Shown: positions 18,791-30,408 of the stretch, one piece after another | Layout of the letters: the number at the start of each line of letters is the position of its first letter | Position numbering within the stretch: the first letter of the stretch is position 1 | Source of the DNA: Terriglobia bacterium | Lineage (GTDB): Bacteria; Acidobacteriota; Terriglobia; Bryobacterales; Bryobacteraceae | Direction of reading: 5' to 3' | Assembly (NCBI GenBank): GCA_021324615.1 | Contig: JAJPIT010000086.1 | Span: 1 to 37,273 of the forward strand | Length of the DNA stretch: 37,273 nucleotides | Notes under the pieces: generated by a model | The model's database searches: none | The model's input: the letters and a program-made list of their open reading frames with translations, nothing else | Told to the model about the DNA's origin: nothing | Translations under genes and position numbers: made by a program

Positions 18791-18796
18791 ATTGTA
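18791..18796 (-). promoter_or_regulatory. -10-like hexamer of tRNA-Arg
   Basis: On the minus strand TACAAT ends nine bases before the mature 5' end of the tRNA, so transcription would begin a few bases before it. No good -35 box is seen at 16-18 bases spacing. Confidence 0.4.
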
Positions 18797-18828
18797 ACGA
18801 AAATCGGGCTGAGAGAATCGAAGAAGTC

Positions 18829-19491
18829 ATGTGGCTGATCTTTTTCCTGCTTTGGCTGGGCGGCGATCTGGAGCGCGCTCGCGATGCGCAGGATCGCGCG
18901 GCGCTGGAAAAGATGGCGCAGCAGGCGGCCGCGGAGGCGCAAAAACGGCCGGACGACGCGGCGGGACAGTACCGGCTGGCGCTGGCTGAATCCTATCTGG
19001 CCGAGGTGGCGATTGAGCAGCGCGATAAGAATCAGGCGCACGGCGCCGCCGAGGCGGGCATCGAAGCGGCCCGCCGCGCCGCGTCGATGAAGCCGGATAA
19101 CGCCGAATATCACCGGATTTTGGGAACGCTGTGCGGGCAGGCCGTTTCCTCCGCCGGCTTACAGGGCTTGAAATACGGACGCTGCGCGCAGCAGGAAGTG
19201 AACAAGGCCGTGGAGCTCGATCCAAAATCGGCCATGAATTATCTGAGCCGCGGGGTGGGCAATTATTATTTGCCGCCGGCGCTGGGCGGCGGAATCGAGC
19301 TGGCGGAAAAAGATTTTCAGAAGGCGCTGGATCTCGATCCCAAGCTGGCCGAGGCGCATTTGTGGATGGGACTCGCGCTGCGGAAACAGAATCGAAACGC
19401 GGAAGCGCGGAAGGAATTCCAGCGGGCGATCGAGTTGAATCCGGCCAGCGTATTCGCCAAAGAGCAACTGGCCAAGACTCCCGGATCGTAG
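18829..19491 (+). CDS. Small TPR-repeat protein
   Basis: The 220-residue product has a short hydrophobic N-terminus (MWLIFFLLWLGGDLE), a helical Ala-rich part and at least two recognisable tetratricopeptide repeats near the C-terminus (AEKDFQKALDLDPKLAEAH and ARKEFQRAIELNPASVFAK). TPRs mediate protein contacts; the partner is unknown. The N-terminus could be a signal peptide or an anchor, so an exported location is possible. The frame is open further upstream through the antisense of the tRNA gene, but that part is not coding; the ATG at 18829 with a weak GAAGAAG upstream was chosen. Confidence 0.75.
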   Translation: MWLIFFLLWLGGDLERARDAQDRAALEKMAQQAAAEAQKRPDDAAGQYRLALAESYLAEVAIEQRDKNQAHGAAEAGIEAARRAASMKPDNAEYHRILGTLCGQAVSSAGLQGLKYGRCAQQEVNKAVELDPKSAMNYLSRGVGNYYLPPALGGGIELAEKDFQKALDLDPKLAEAHLWMGLALRKQNRNAEARKEFQRAIELNPASVFAKEQLAKTPGS

Positions 19492-19506
19492 CGCTCAGCC
19501 GTAATC

Positions 19507-19652
19507 ATGAGCCCCGGGAAACCAGGTTTTCGTGTGCGCGCCGGATGGCCGCGGCCATCGGAAGAACTGCTCGCCGCCTCCGCGAAGTCGATACCGGCGT
19601 GGTGATGCGTCCGGAGATCGATGAGATTCTGCGCCGGTTTAAAGTGATTTAG
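19507..19652 (+). pseudogene. Possible remnant of an RraA-like gene, frameshifted
   Basis: An ATG at 19507 opens a 32-codon frame with FRVRAGWPRPSEELLAA, a stretch that I recall from the N-terminus of RraA-like (RNase E regulator A / dimethylmenaquinone methyltransferase fold) proteins. The frame then stops at TGA. Shifting by one base after LLAA continues as LREVDTG and runs to RPEIDEILRRFKVI and a TAG at 19650-19652. This looks like a decayed gene with a frameshift and a large internal deletion. It is a weak call from memory of the family; it could also be chance coding-like sequence in the spacer between two convergent genes. Confidence 0.3.
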
Positions 19653-19663
19653 GCCATCCCGCG

Positions 19664-19680
19664 CCGGAGCCGGGCTCCGG
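19664..19680. terminator. Hairpin at the end of acnA, possible bidirectional terminator
   Basis: CCGGAGC (19664-19670) and GCTCCGG (19674-19680) form a seven-pair stem with a three-base loop, touching the acnA stop codon at 19681. It lies between the convergent TPR gene (+) and acnA (-). There is no T-run on either side, so termination is only inferred from position. Confidence 0.35.
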
Positions 19681-22284
<2,604 letters not shown>

Positions 22285-22294
22285 GCGTAATTTT

Positions 22295-22300
22295 ATTTTA
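22295..22300 (-). promoter_or_regulatory. -10-like hexamer of acnA
   Basis: TAAAAT on the minus strand ends ten bases before the acnA ATG, within the 13-mer GCTAAAATAAAAT, which also occurs exactly before the gene at 26177. It lies in the 26-base gap after argS and would start acnA transcription separately, with a leader of only a few bases. Confidence 0.4.
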
Positions 22301-22310
22301 GCGTGCAGGT

Positions 22311-24251
22311 TTACATGTATTCGGGCACTTCGATTCCGAGCACGCTGAGCGTGCGTTCCAGTTGCGCCCGGAAATAATCCGTCATCCACAGCAAAAACGT
22401 TCTCTTCTCCGCATTCGACTCGGAAAGAACCGGAAACTCGTGATAAAAATTGCTGAACGCCTGGGCCAGTTGGAACGCATAGCGCGCCACGTGCGCGGGT
22501 TCGCCGCTTTGGATGGCGCCCTCGATGGCGGCGTCGCGCTTGGAGGCCGCCAGCAGCAACTGCCAGCAATCTTCATTGGCGAGCTGGCGCTGCATCGCCT
22601 GGCGGGAAAGCGCCGCGCGGAAATCGGGGAGCCTTTCCCCGCGCTCTTCCAGTTTGCGGAGGATGTTGCGCGCGCGCACCGCCGCGTATTGAACGTAGGG
22701 GCCGGTTTCGCCCTCGAAGCTGAGCGCCTCGCCGAAGTCGAAGGCGATCACCGAATTGCGCGTGTATTTCAGCATGAAGTAGCGCAGCGCGCCCGCCGCG
22801 ATCCGCTCCGCCACCCGCCTGCGCGACGCCTCGGGTTCCGCGGCGTGGCGCGAGGTGACTTCCTCCAGCGCCTTTTCAATCAACTTGTCGATCAGATCGT
22901 CGGCCTTGACGCCCAGCCCTTTGCGCCCGGACACTTCGACGTAAGGCCGCCGCTTGTCTTCCTCCGATAATTCGACGCCCAGCTCGACGCAGGTGCGCGG
23001 GGAAAGCGCCACCATCTCGTAGGAAAAATGGACGCTGTTGGCGGCCTGCTCCTGGTAGCCGAGCGCGCGCAAACCGGCGGTGACGACGTCCTGCAAATAA
23101 GATTGGCGCGAATCGATGACGTTGTAGACCCGCGACCCGCCGCCGAAATGCGGCGCCTCGCCGCCCGGCTCGTCCGTGGACGCCCACACCTGGTGGCCAT
23201 CGGGATAGGTGTGCCACTTGCGATAGTAAAAATCCTTGCCAAGCAGGCCGAATTTCCAAAGCTGGTAGGCGATGTCCTTGCCCACGTAGGTCACCGTGCC
23301 GTTGGAGCGGACGATCACCTTGCCGTCTTCCTCGCCGGCCTCGGCATCGCGGAAGGCCGAGCCGGGCATGACCCAGCAGCCCTGGTTTTTGCCTTCCGTT
23401 TCAAGATAGATCGCCCCGCGCTGCTTTAACAGCTCAAACGCCGTGGCCCAAAATTGCAGATGCAGGATTTCGCTTTCCCGGGGCAGCACGTCGTACTCGA
23501 TGCCCAGCCGGTACATGGTCGCCAGATGCGCGTGGACGATGGCGTCCGATACCAGATGCGCGATCTCCGCTTCGGCGCCCCGGCCAGCCTCGATGGCGTG
23601 CAGCGTTTCGGCCCGCCACTTTTTGGCATCCGCGTTTTCCTCGTAGTACTGCGAAATGCGGGCGTAGACGTCCCAGCAGAGATAGTCGAAGCGCGTTTGT
23701 GCAATGAGGCTCCGGACCTCGGCGGGCGACTTCTTTTCCAGATGAAGAAACGCGGCCGCCACGTCGGCCACCTGCACCCCGGTGTTGTCGATGTAGTTCT
23801 GCACCTCCACGTTGAGTCCCGCCGCGCGCATCATCCGCACCAGCGTATCGCCCAGAATGGCGTTGCGCAGGTGCCCGATGTGCGCGGCTTTGTTGGGATT
23901 GATATTGGTGTGCTCGACGATGATCTTCTCCTGGCGCGCCCGCGGCGCGGCCGGCGGATCCAGCAGCGCCGCCGCATAATAGGCGCGGTCGAAGCGCAGG
24001 TTGAGATATCCGTTGCCGGCGATTTCAATCGCGCCGATGCCTTCGATTTCAAGTCCCTTGGCGATTTCGGCGGCGATGATCCTCGGCGCTTTCTTCAACT
24101 CGCGCGCGAGCGCAAAAGCGGCGGGAACGGCGATCTCTCCGAATCCGGACTGCTTGGGCTGTTCGGTGAGAACCGGCGTTTCGATCTGGTAGAGATCCTT
24201 GATGCGCGCCCCGATCGCCGCGGCGGCGCGTGTTTCCAGAGTGTGGAACAT
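22311..24251 (-). CDS. argS: Arginine--tRNA ligase
   Basis: ArgRS charges tRNA-Arg and, unlike most class I enzymes, needs the tRNA for activation. The 646-residue protein has the N-terminal Add1-type domain, the class I HIGH motif at residues 124-127 ([11 protein letters not shown]), the long catalytic core with VYNVIDSRQ, the KMSKS-equivalent [11 protein letters not shown] typical of this family, and the DALR anticodon-binding domain at the end. Length is slightly above the usual 550-600. A -10-like TACACT sits eight bases before the ATG and there is no Shine-Dalgarno. The window also carries a tRNA-Arg gene, but not adjacent. Confidence 0.96.
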   Translation of the reverse strand: MFHTLETRAAAAIGARIKDLYQIETPVLTEQPKQSGFGEIAVPAAFALARELKKAPRIIAAEIAKGLEIEGIGAIEIAGNGYLNLRFDRAYYAAALLDPPAAPRARQEKIIVEHTNINPNKAAHIGHLRNAILGDTLVRMMRAAGLNVEVQNYIDNTGVQVADVAAAFLHLEKKSPAEVRSLIAQTRFDYLCWDVYARISQYYEENADAKKWRAETLHAIEAGRGAEAEIAHLVSDAIVHAHLATMYRLGIEYDVLPRESEILHLQFWATAFELLKQRGAIYLETEGKNQGCWVMPGSAFRDAEAGEEDGKVIVRSNGTVTYVGKDIAYQLWKFGLLGKDFYYRKWHTYPDGHQVWASTDEPGGEAPHFGGGSRVYNVIDSRQSYLQDVVTAGLRALGYQEQAANSVHFSYEMVALSPRTCVELGVELSEEDKRRPYVEVSGRKGLGVKADDLIDKLIEKALEEVTSRHAAEPEASRRRVAERIAAGALRYFMLKYTRNSVIAFDFGEALSFEGETGPYVQYAAVRARNILRKLEERGERLPDFRAALSRQAMQRQLANEDCWQLLLAASKRDAAIEGAIQSGEPAHVARYAFQLAQAFSNFYHEFPVLSESNAEKRTFLLWMTDYFRAQLERTLSVLGIEVPEYM

Positions 24252-24259
24252 GAAACACC

Positions 24260-24265
24260 AGTGTA
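24260..24265 (-). promoter_or_regulatory. -10-like hexamer of argS
   Basis: TACACT on the minus strand ends eight bases before the argS ATG, so the message would start at or next to the start codon. It lies in the 64-base gap after the iron-sulfur oxidoreductase gene. Confidence 0.35.
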
Positions 24266-24315
24266 GCCGTAAGGCGGCAAAAGCGTCCGGCGGATCCGCC
24301 GCGGCGCGCTGGATT

Positions 24316-26136
24316 TTATTTTTTCAAATTCGCCGCCGCGATCTGGGCGATGTCCAGCAGTTTCGGCGGCGCCTCCGATACCGCGGCGAGAGCGTCGCGG
24401 AACATCGTATTGCAGAACGGGCAGGCCGCGCCCACCACGCTCGCTCCGGTAGCCGCCAGTTCCCTGGCGCGCGCATGGCTGACGCGGTCGCCCTTTTCCT
24501 CGCCCAGGAAGGCCAGCCCGCCGCCGGCGCCGCAGCAGAAACTGCGCTCGCGGGAGCGCTCCGGATCGATCACTTCGCCCGCCAATCCGGCCACCGCGCG
24601 CGGCTCCTCGAAAACACCCCGGTAGCGGCCCAGATAGCAAGGATCGTGAAACACGATCCTCTGTCCCTGCTGGCGGGGCAGCTTGTGGATGTGGCGCGCC
24701 AGGAATTCACTGTGATGCTCGATCGGAGGGGCCTCGCCGAACTCCTTCCAGTCGGTGGAGATGGTGCGCACGCAGTGCGGGCAGATTGAAACGATCTTCG
24801 CCGCTTTCGACGTCTTCAACGCCTCCAGATTCTGTTCGGCGAGCTGCTGGAAAACCAGATCGTTGCCCAGCCTCCGCGCCGGATCGCCGGTGCAGCGCTC
24901 GCGCTTCAAAACTCCAAACGTCGCGCCAAGGTGCCTCATTACCCGCGCAAAGGAAGCGATAATTTCGCGCCCCTGCGGATCGTAGGCGCCCATGCAGCCG
25001 AGCCACAGGCAGTACTCCTGTGTCCCGTCGAAGATCGGCAGATCCTCTTTTTGAATGAACTTATCGCGCTCGGTGGAACTGAACCCCAGCGCGTTGCCGT
25101 TGCGCTCCAGGGCCAGAAAAAGCTTCGTTCCGTAATCGTCTTCCCATTTGCCCGTGTTCACCGCGCCGCGGCGCAGGCCGATGATGATCGGCAGATGCTC
25201 GATCCCCACCGGACATTGATACTCACAGGAGCCGCAGGTGGTGCACTGGAAGGCCGCCTCCTGGGAAACAAAACTTCCCAGAATTGGTTTTTCCGAATGC
25301 GGCCCTTCCGCGTTCAAATATCCGCGCACCCCCAGCGCAATCTTCTTCGGATCCAGGATCTTGTGGGTGTTGAACGCCGGGCAGTGCTGCGTGCAGCGGC
25401 CGCATTCCACGCAGGAGTACACCTGAAGCGAAACCAGCTTGCTGATATCCTTGCCCGTGTCCAGCCCGAAATCGTCGTCGCCGGCCAGCGGCGGGATGCG
25501 GCTGAAGCCTCCGCGGGAGAAAAAAACCGCCGCCGGGCTGAGCACCAGATGCAGATGCTTGGTGTGCGGAATCAGCGGCAGGAACACCAGCAGCGTCGCC
25601 GTGTGCGCCCACCATAGCGGCTTTTCGTAGCGCGGGGAAAAAAACACTCCGATATAGGTGGCCATCAGCAGAAAGATCAGCAGCGCGATCACCCCGGATT
25701 CGATCGACAGCTCGCCCAGCCACGGCGGCCGCACGAAAAACCGCCGGATAAACAGCCCCGCGATGCCGATCGCCACCAGCACGCCGAAGTATCCGGCGAA
25801 GATCCGGTAGCCTGAGCCGAACCAGGAATCGAGAATCGGAAATCCCAGGCCGGTGAGAAAGTGATTCGCCGTGATCAGCGCGAACACGCAGAATCCCCAG
25901 AACACGAAGGCGTGCGCCAGCCCCGGCAGAGGCCGTTCGCGAATCACCTTGGCCTGGCACATCACCTCCCACACGAATTCGCGGACCCGTTTGCCCAGCG
26001 GATGAAGCGAAAAATCCGGATCGTCCCTGGAGGCGCGGATCCGCTCCACCACTTTGCCGAAGCGCGCCCAAAACCCCGCTACGGAGGCGGCCAGCGCGGC
26101 GGTAAAAACGATTTTCTCTGCGGGCGAGAAGGTCAT
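24316..26136 (-). CDS. Membrane-bound HdrD-like iron-sulfur oxidoreductase
   Basis: The 606-residue protein joins three parts. Residues ~1-215 hold about five or six membrane helices resembling the NarI-type cytochrome b subunit. Two [4Fe-4S] ferredoxin motifs follow: CVECGRCTQHCP (from ~239) and CTTCGSCEYQCP (from ~297). The C-terminal half has two CCG domains, seen in CLWLGCMGAYD...CPHCVRT and HDPCYLGRYRG...CCGAGGG, as in HdrD, GlpC and related proteins. It should move electrons between a quinone or cytochrome pool and a cytoplasmic thiol or flavoprotein partner; the substrate is unknown. GGAGG lies nine bases before the ATG, unlike its leaderless-looking neighbours. Similar genes often sit next to etfAB or acyl-CoA dehydrogenases, but none is adjacent here. 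Confidence 0.9.
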   Translation of the reverse strand: MTFSPAEKIVFTAALAASVAGFWARFGKVVERIRASRDDPDFSLHPLGKRVREFVWEVMCQAKVIRERPLPGLAHAFVFWGFCVFALITANHFLTGLGFPILDSWFGSGYRIFAGYFGVLVAIGIAGLFIRRFFVRPPWLGELSIESGVIALLIFLLMATYIGVFFSPRYEKPLWWAHTATLLVFLPLIPHTKHLHLVLSPAAVFFSRGGFSRIPPLAGDDDFGLDTGKDISKLVSLQVYSCVECGRCTQHCPAFNTHKILDPKKIALGVRGYLNAEGPHSEKPILGSFVSQEAAFQCTTCGSCEYQCPVGIEHLPIIIGLRRGAVNTGKWEDDYGTKLFLALERNGNALGFSSTERDKFIQKEDLPIFDGTQEYCLWLGCMGAYDPQGREIIASFARVMRHLGATFGVLKRERCTGDPARRLGNDLVFQQLAEQNLEALKTSKAAKIVSICPHCVRTISTDWKEFGEAPPIEHHSEFLARHIHKLPRQQGQRIVFHDPCYLGRYRGVFEEPRAVAGLAGEVIDPERSRERSFCCGAGGGLAFLGEEKGDRVSHARARELAATGASVVGAACPFCNTMFRDALAAVSEAPPKLLDIAQIAAANLKK

Positions 26137-26164
26137 GTGGGCGATTCCTCCAGAACGCGGCCGC

Positions 26165-26170
26165 TAAAAT
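26165..26170 (+). promoter_or_regulatory. -10-like hexamer of the nucleotide-sugar gene
   Basis: TAAAAT ends six bases before the second ATG (26177) and three before the first (26174). It is part of GCTAAAATAAAAT (26163-26175), identical to the sequence before acnA. The divergent oxidoreductase gene starts 28 bases away on the other strand. Confidence 0.4.
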
Positions 26171-26176
26171 AAAATG

Positions 26177-27115
26177 ATGCGGCATCTGGTTTCCGGCGCG
26201 GCCGGCTTTATCGGCTCGCATCTGTGCGACCGCTTGATTGCCGGCGGCCATCGCGTGGTGGCCGTCGACAATCTCATCACCGGCGCGGCGCGCAACATCG
26301 CGCATCTGTGCGGGCAAGCCAATTTTAAGTTTATCGAATGGGATGTGACCCGGCCAATCGAAATCGCCGGCCCCTTCGATCAGGTCTGGCACCTGGCATC
26401 GCTGGCCAGCCCGAAGGACTATCTGGAGCATCCCCTGGAGACTCTGGAGGTCGGCTCCGCCGGCACGCGCAACATGCTGGAGATCGCCCGGAGGGACGGC
26501 GCGCGCTTTCTGCTCACGTCCACTTCGGAATGCTACGGCGATCCGCTGGTGCATCCGCAACAGGAAACCTACTGGGGAAACGTCAATCCGGTGGGCCCGC
26601 GGTCCTGCTACGACGAGAGCAAACGTTATGCCGAGGCCCTGACCATGGCGTACCATCGCGTGCACGGCTTGCGCACCAACATCGCGCGGATCTTTAACAC
26701 CTACGGTCCCCGCATGGCCCTCCATGACGGCCGCGTCGTCCCGGCGTTTCTCGATCAGGCGCTGCACGGGCGGCCGCTGACCGTCTTCGGCGACGGCAGC
26801 CAGACGCGGAGCTTTTGCTACGTCGCGGATCTGGTCGAGGGATTGCTGCGATTGAGCGTCTGCGAAGAACCTTATCCGGTGAATCTGGGCAATCCGAACG
26901 AGATCACCATCCGCGAATTCGCCGAGCGCATCGCGCGCCTGCTCGGATGCCCGCTCAAGCTGAGCTTTGAGCCGCTGCCCGAGGACGATCCGAAAAAGCG
27001 CCGCCCCGATATCTCAAAGGCAAAACGTCTGCTCGGCTGGGAACCCCAGGTTTCCCTCGAAGACGGATTGGCCGAAACCGTAGCCTATTTCCGCCAACTG
27101 GCCGTGGCCGGCTGA
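26177..27115 (+). CDS. UDP-glucuronate decarboxylase-like NAD-dependent epimerase/dehydratase
   Basis: This is an extended short-chain dehydrogenase acting on a nucleotide sugar. It has the Rossmann GxxGxxG motif ([10 protein letters not shown]) at the N-terminus, [16 protein letters not shown], the [10 protein letters not shown] segment (usually SEVYGDP), the catalytic YxxxK in CYDESKR, and FNTYGPRM and GDGSQTRSF. The [15 protein letters not shown] context points to UDP-glucuronate decarboxylase (UDP-xylose synthase), which feeds polysaccharide or glycan synthesis. Length is about 312 residues. Two ATGs in tandem (26174, 26177) are possible; the second fits a transcription start six to seven bases after the -10 box. 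A related dTDP- or UDP-sugar 4-epimerase cannot be excluded. Confidence 0.88.
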   Translation: MRHLVSGAAGFIGSHLCDRLIAGGHRVVAVDNLITGAARNIAHLCGQANFKFIEWDVTRPIEIAGPFDQVWHLASLASPKDYLEHPLETLEVGSAGTRNMLEIARRDGARFLLTSTSECYGDPLVHPQQETYWGNVNPVGPRSCYDESKRYAEALTMAYHRVHGLRTNIARIFNTYGPRMALHDGRVVPAFLDQALHGRPLTVFGDGSQTRSFCYVADLVEGLLRLSVCEEPYPVNLGNPNEITIREFAERIARLLGCPLKLSFEPLPEDDPKKRRPDISKAKRLLGWEPQVSLEDGLAETVAYFRQLAVAG

Positions 27116-27123
27116 ACGGCGCT

Positions 27124-29988
27124 TCACTTCTCCGCGAACGCTTCCAGCGGCGGGCAGGAACACACCAGGTGCCGGTCGCCGTAGGGATTGTCGATTCGCC
27201 CCACCGGCGGCCAGAACTTGCGCGCCCGCACAAACGGCAGCGGATAGGCGGCCTGCTCCCGGGAATAGGGGTGCGGCCACTCCTCGGCGGCCACCGCGGC
27301 GGCGGTGTGCGGCGCATTCTTGAGGACGTTGTCCCGCGGATCGGCCCGGCCGTCGATCACCTCCTGAATCTCGGCGCGGATCTGGATCATCGCGTCGCAG
27401 AAGCGGTCCAGCTCCTCCCGCGGCTCGCTTTCGGTCGGCTCGATCATCAGCGTGCCGGGTACCGGAAACGATACCGTCGGCGCGTGAAAGCCGTAATCCA
27501 TCAGGCGCTTGGCGACGTCGGTTTCATCGATGCCGCTGGCCGCCTTCAACGGCCGCAGATCGAAGATCATCTCATGCGCGACACGCCCGTTGCCGCGCGT
27601 ATAAAGCACCGGGTAGTGCTTTTCCAGGCGCGCTTTGATGTAATTGGCGTTCAGAATGGCGTGGCGCGTGGCTTCCGTCATTCCGTCGCGCCCCAGCATC
27701 CGGATGTAGGCGTAGGAGATCAGCAGAATGCTGGCGCTGGACCACGGCGCGGCCGAAACCGCGTGGATGGCCTTCCCCCCGCCGGTGTTGACCAGCGGAT
27801 GCCCCGGCAGATAGGGGGCCAGATGCGCGGCGACGCCAATCGGACCCATCCCCGGCCCCCCGCCGCCATGCGGGATCGAAAATGTCTTATGCAGATTCAG
27901 GTGGCAAACATCGGCGCCGATCGCCGCCGGACTGGTCAGGCCCACCTGTGCGTTCATGTTGGCGCCGTCCATGTACACCTGCCCGCCGTTTTCGTGCACA
28001 ATGCGGCAGATGTCCTGAATGCTCTCTTCAAACACCCCGTGCGTGGAGGGATAAGTCACCATCAGCGCCGCCAGCGAATCCCGATGCGCTTCGGCCTTCG
28101 CCTTCAGGTCCGCGACATCGATGTTTCCTTCCTCGGTGGAGGCCACCACCACCACCCGCATGCCCGCCATCACGCCGCTCGCCGGATTGGTGCCGTGCGC
28201 CGACGCCGGAATCAAAACCACGTCGCGGCGCCCTTCCCCGCGCGCCTGGTGATAGGCGCGGATCACCATCAGTCCCGCAAACTCCCCCTGCGATCCCGCG
28301 TTGGGCTGCAAGGAGACCGCCGCGAATCCGGTGATCTCGGCCAGCGCCTGCTCCAGCTCGCGGAAAATCTGCTGGTAGCCCGCGGCCTGCTCCACCGGCG
28401 CAAACGGATGCAGCTTGGAAAACTCCGGCCACGTCACCGGAAGCATCTCGGCGGCGGCGTTGAGCTTCATGGTGCACGATCCCAGCGGGATCATGGACGT
28501 GTCCAGCCCCACATCCTTGCGTTCGAGCGAGCGGATATAGCGCGTCATCTGCGCTTCGGAGTGATACGTGTTGAATACGGGATGCGTCAAAAACGCGCTG
28601 CCGCGCTTCAGCGCCGCCGGATAATCGAGCACCAGATTTTCCGGCGAGGCGTCGAACTTGGATTGCGCCCCGGTGCCGGCCGCGAATACGCTCACGATCT
28701 CGGCCACGTCGGCAGGCGTGGTGGTCTCATCCAGCGCGGCGTTGATGGTGCCGTCGCTGCGGTAGCGGAAGTTCATCTGATGCTCCACCGCCGCCCGGCG
28801 GATGCGCTCCAGCGATCCGGCGGGCGGCTCCAGCCGCAGCGTGTCGAAGAAAAATTCGTTGCGCTGCGCCACGCCCACCTTCGACAGCTCGCGCTCCAGC
28901 AGCTTGGCCAGGCCGTGCACGCGCCGCGCGATGTGCGTCAACCCTTTCGGCCCATGCCATACCGCGTAAAAACCGGCCATGTTGGCCAGCAGCGCCTGGG
29001 CGGTGCAGATGTTGGAAGTCGCTTTTTCGCGGCGGATGTGCTGCTCCCGCGTTTGCAGCGCCATGCGGTAGTCCGGGTTGCCGTGCGCATCCACCGAGAC
29101 GCCGATGATGCGGCCCGGAACCTGGCGCACGTGTTTTGCCCGCGTGGCGAAAAACGCCGCGTGCGGACCGCCATAGCCCAGCGGAACGCCAAAGCGCTGG
29201 GAGTTGCCCACAACCACGTCGGCCCCCAGCTCGCCCGGCGGCGTGAGCAGAACGAGGCTCAAAAGATCGGTCGCCACCGCGGTCAGCACCCCCTGCCGCC
29301 TGGCTTCGGCCAGAAAACCGCGCGCATCATGAACCGCGCCGGATTCGTCGGGCGTCTGAATCAGCGCGCCGAAATAGGTCGCATCCAGCTTCGCCGCACG
29401 CCAATCGCCAATCACCAGCTCAATGCCCAGCGGTTCGGCCCGTCCCCGCAAAACATCCAGAGTCTGCGGGAAACAGGAATCGGCCGCGAAGAATTTCTTT
29501 GCCTTCGACGGGGAGACGCGGTGCAGCATGGTCATCGCTTCGGCCGCCGCCGTCGCCTCGTCGAGCAGCGATGCATTGGCCACTTCCATCCCCGTCAGAT
29601 CGCAGACCATCGTTTGAAAATTGAGCAGCGCTTCCAGCCGCCCCTGCGCGATTTCCGCCTGGTACGGCGTGTATGGCGTGTACCAGCCCGGATTCTCCAG
29701 GACGTTGCGCAGAATCACGCTGGGCGTCACGCAATCCGAATAGCCGAGACCGATATAGGATCGAAAAACGCGATTTTTGGCGGCGATCGCGCGCAAATCG
29801 CGCAGAAATTCGTATTCGCTCTTCCCCTCCGGGAGGTCCAGCGGCCGGCTCAGGCGGATTCGCGAGGGAATGGTTTCCTCGATCAGCGCATCGAGCGACG
29901 CCGCCCGCACGCACCGCAGCATCGCCTCGCGCTCGGATGGATTGGGACCAATATGACGGGTATGAAACTGCTCGAAATCAAAAATCAT
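27124..29988 (-). CDS. gcvP: Glycine dehydrogenase (decarboxylating), P protein
   Basis: The P protein of the glycine cleavage system decarboxylates glycine using PLP and passes the aminomethyl group to the lipoyl H protein. This is the fused form (954 residues), with both halves that are split genes in some bacteria. The PLP lysine is K701 in [18 protein letters not shown], and the neighbouring [23 protein letters not shown] and [11 protein letters not shown] motifs are intact. gcvT, gcvH and lpd are not in the window, so the system must be completed elsewhere. A -10-like hexamer lies 11 bases before the ATG; no Shine-Dalgarno is seen. It ends 8 bases from the convergent nucleotide-sugar gene. 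Confidence 0.97.
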   Translation of the reverse strand: MIFDFEQFHTRHIGPNPSEREAMLRCVRAASLDALIEETIPSRIRLSRPLDLPEGKSEYEFLRDLRAIAAKNRVFRSYIGLGYSDCVTPSVILRNVLENPGWYTPYTPYQAEIAQGRLEALLNFQTMVCDLTGMEVANASLLDEATAAAEAMTMLHRVSPSKAKKFFAADSCFPQTLDVLRGRAEPLGIELVIGDWRAAKLDATYFGALIQTPDESGAVHDARGFLAEARRQGVLTAVATDLLSLVLLTPPGELGADVVVGNSQRFGVPLGYGGPHAAFFATRAKHVRQVPGRIIGVSVDAHGNPDYRMALQTREQHIRREKATSNICTAQALLANMAGFYAVWHGPKGLTHIARRVHGLAKLLERELSKVGVAQRNEFFFDTLRLEPPAGSLERIRRAAVEHQMNFRYRSDGTINAALDETTTPADVAEIVSVFAAGTGAQSKFDASPENLVLDYPAALKRGSAFLTHPVFNTYHSEAQMTRYIRSLERKDVGLDTSMIPLGSCTMKLNAAAEMLPVTWPEFSKLHPFAPVEQAAGYQQIFRELEQALAEITGFAAVSLQPNAGSQGEFAGLMVIRAYHQARGEGRRDVVLIPASAHGTNPASGVMAGMRVVVVASTEEGNIDVADLKAKAEAHRDSLAALMVTYPSTHGVFEESIQDICRIVHENGGQVYMDGANMNAQVGLTSPAAIGADVCHLNLHKTFSIPHGGGGPGMGPIGVAAHLAPYLPGHPLVNTGGGKAIHAVSAAPWSSASILLISYAYIRMLGRDGMTEATRHAILNANYIKARLEKHYPVLYTRGNGRVAHEMIFDLRPLKAASGIDETDVAKRLMDYGFHAPTVSFPVPGTLMIEPTESEPREELDRFCDAMIQIRAEIQEVIDGRADPRDNVLKNAPHTAAAVAAEEWPHPYSREQAAYPLPFVRARKFWPPVGRIDNPYGDRHLVCSCPPLEAFAEK

Positions 29989-29989
29989 C

Positions 29990-29995
29990 TATTCT
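29990..29995 (+). promoter_or_regulatory. -10-like hexamer of the small membrane protein gene
   Basis: TATTCT ends five bases before the GTG at 30001. It overlaps the region upstream of gcvP on the other strand, so the two putative promoters face each other and overlap. Confidence 0.3.
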
Positions 29996-29999
29996 CATC

Positions 30000-30005
30000 A
30001 GTGTA
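30000..30005 (-). promoter_or_regulatory. -10-like hexamer of gcvP
   Basis: TACACT on the minus strand ends 11 bases before the gcvP ATG, which would give a leader of only about four bases. The hexamer overlaps the GTG start of the divergent small membrane protein gene. Confidence 0.35.
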
Positions 30006-30408
30006 TCCCGAACGGCGGCGTTTTACCGCCTGGCTGCTGCTCTGCGCCGCCCTCGCCGCGCACATCGGCGAGGAAGCGGCCACCGGGTTTCTGGACCTGT
30101 GGAATCCCGAGGTCGCCTCGCTCGGCCTCGCCGCCCTGCGCTTCCGCTTTCCCGTGTGGATCACCCTGCTGGCGCTGGGCGTCGCCGGGCTCCTGATCCT
30201 TTCCTATTGGGTGCGGCGCGGGACCTGGTGGACGCCCGCGGCCGCCTACGCCTTCATTTTCCTCACGCTGTCCAATGGCATCGCCCACCTGGCGTTTTCG
30301 CTGCACCGCCGGGCGATGATGCCGGGCGCCTACACTTCGCCTTTGCTGATCGCGGCTTCGATTTATCTGTGGACGGCTGTGCGCCCTACTGCCGCAGATA
30401 ATTCCTGA
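30001..30408 (+). CDS. Small HXXEE-type membrane protein
   Basis: The 135-residue product has four predicted membrane segments. The first contains H21-I-G-E24-E25, the HxxEE signature, and the third and fourth carry N92, H96, two Arg and PG (108-109), which match the second half of the HXXEE family (PF13787) as I recall it. The function of that family is not established. Upstream in-frame ATGs at 29953 and 29962 lie inside the gcvP start region; the GTG at 30001 with a -10-like hexamer five bases before it was preferred. The 3' end overlaps the convergent transglycosylase gene by 23 bases. Confidence 0.65.
   Translation: MYPERRRFTAWLLLCAALAAHIGEEAATGFLDLWNPEVASLGLAALRFRFPVWITLLALGVAGLLILSYWVRRGTWWTPAAAYAFIFLTLSNGIAHLAFSLHRRAMMPGAYTSPLLIAASIYLWTAVRPTAADNS

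Noticed and set aside
18703-18828. Upstream extension of the TPR gene
   Set aside because: The extension reads through the antisense of tRNA-Arg, so it is not likely to be coding; the ATG at 18829 is the first after it.
22285-22569. N-terminal extension of acnA into argS
   Set aside because: The 95 extra codons are low-complexity Arg-rich sequence overlapping argS, and the family start is at 22284.
22920-22970. ArgS motif SGRKG instead of KMSKS taken as a defect
   Set aside because: Loss of the canonical KMSKS first lysine is common in bacterial ArgRS, so it is not unusual.
27169-30408. A 1079-codon open frame on + opposite gcvP
   Set aside because: It is antisense to well-conserved gcvP, its translation is Arg/His/Gly-rich without motifs, and only its last 135 codons (30001-30408) lie outside gcvP and look like a protein.
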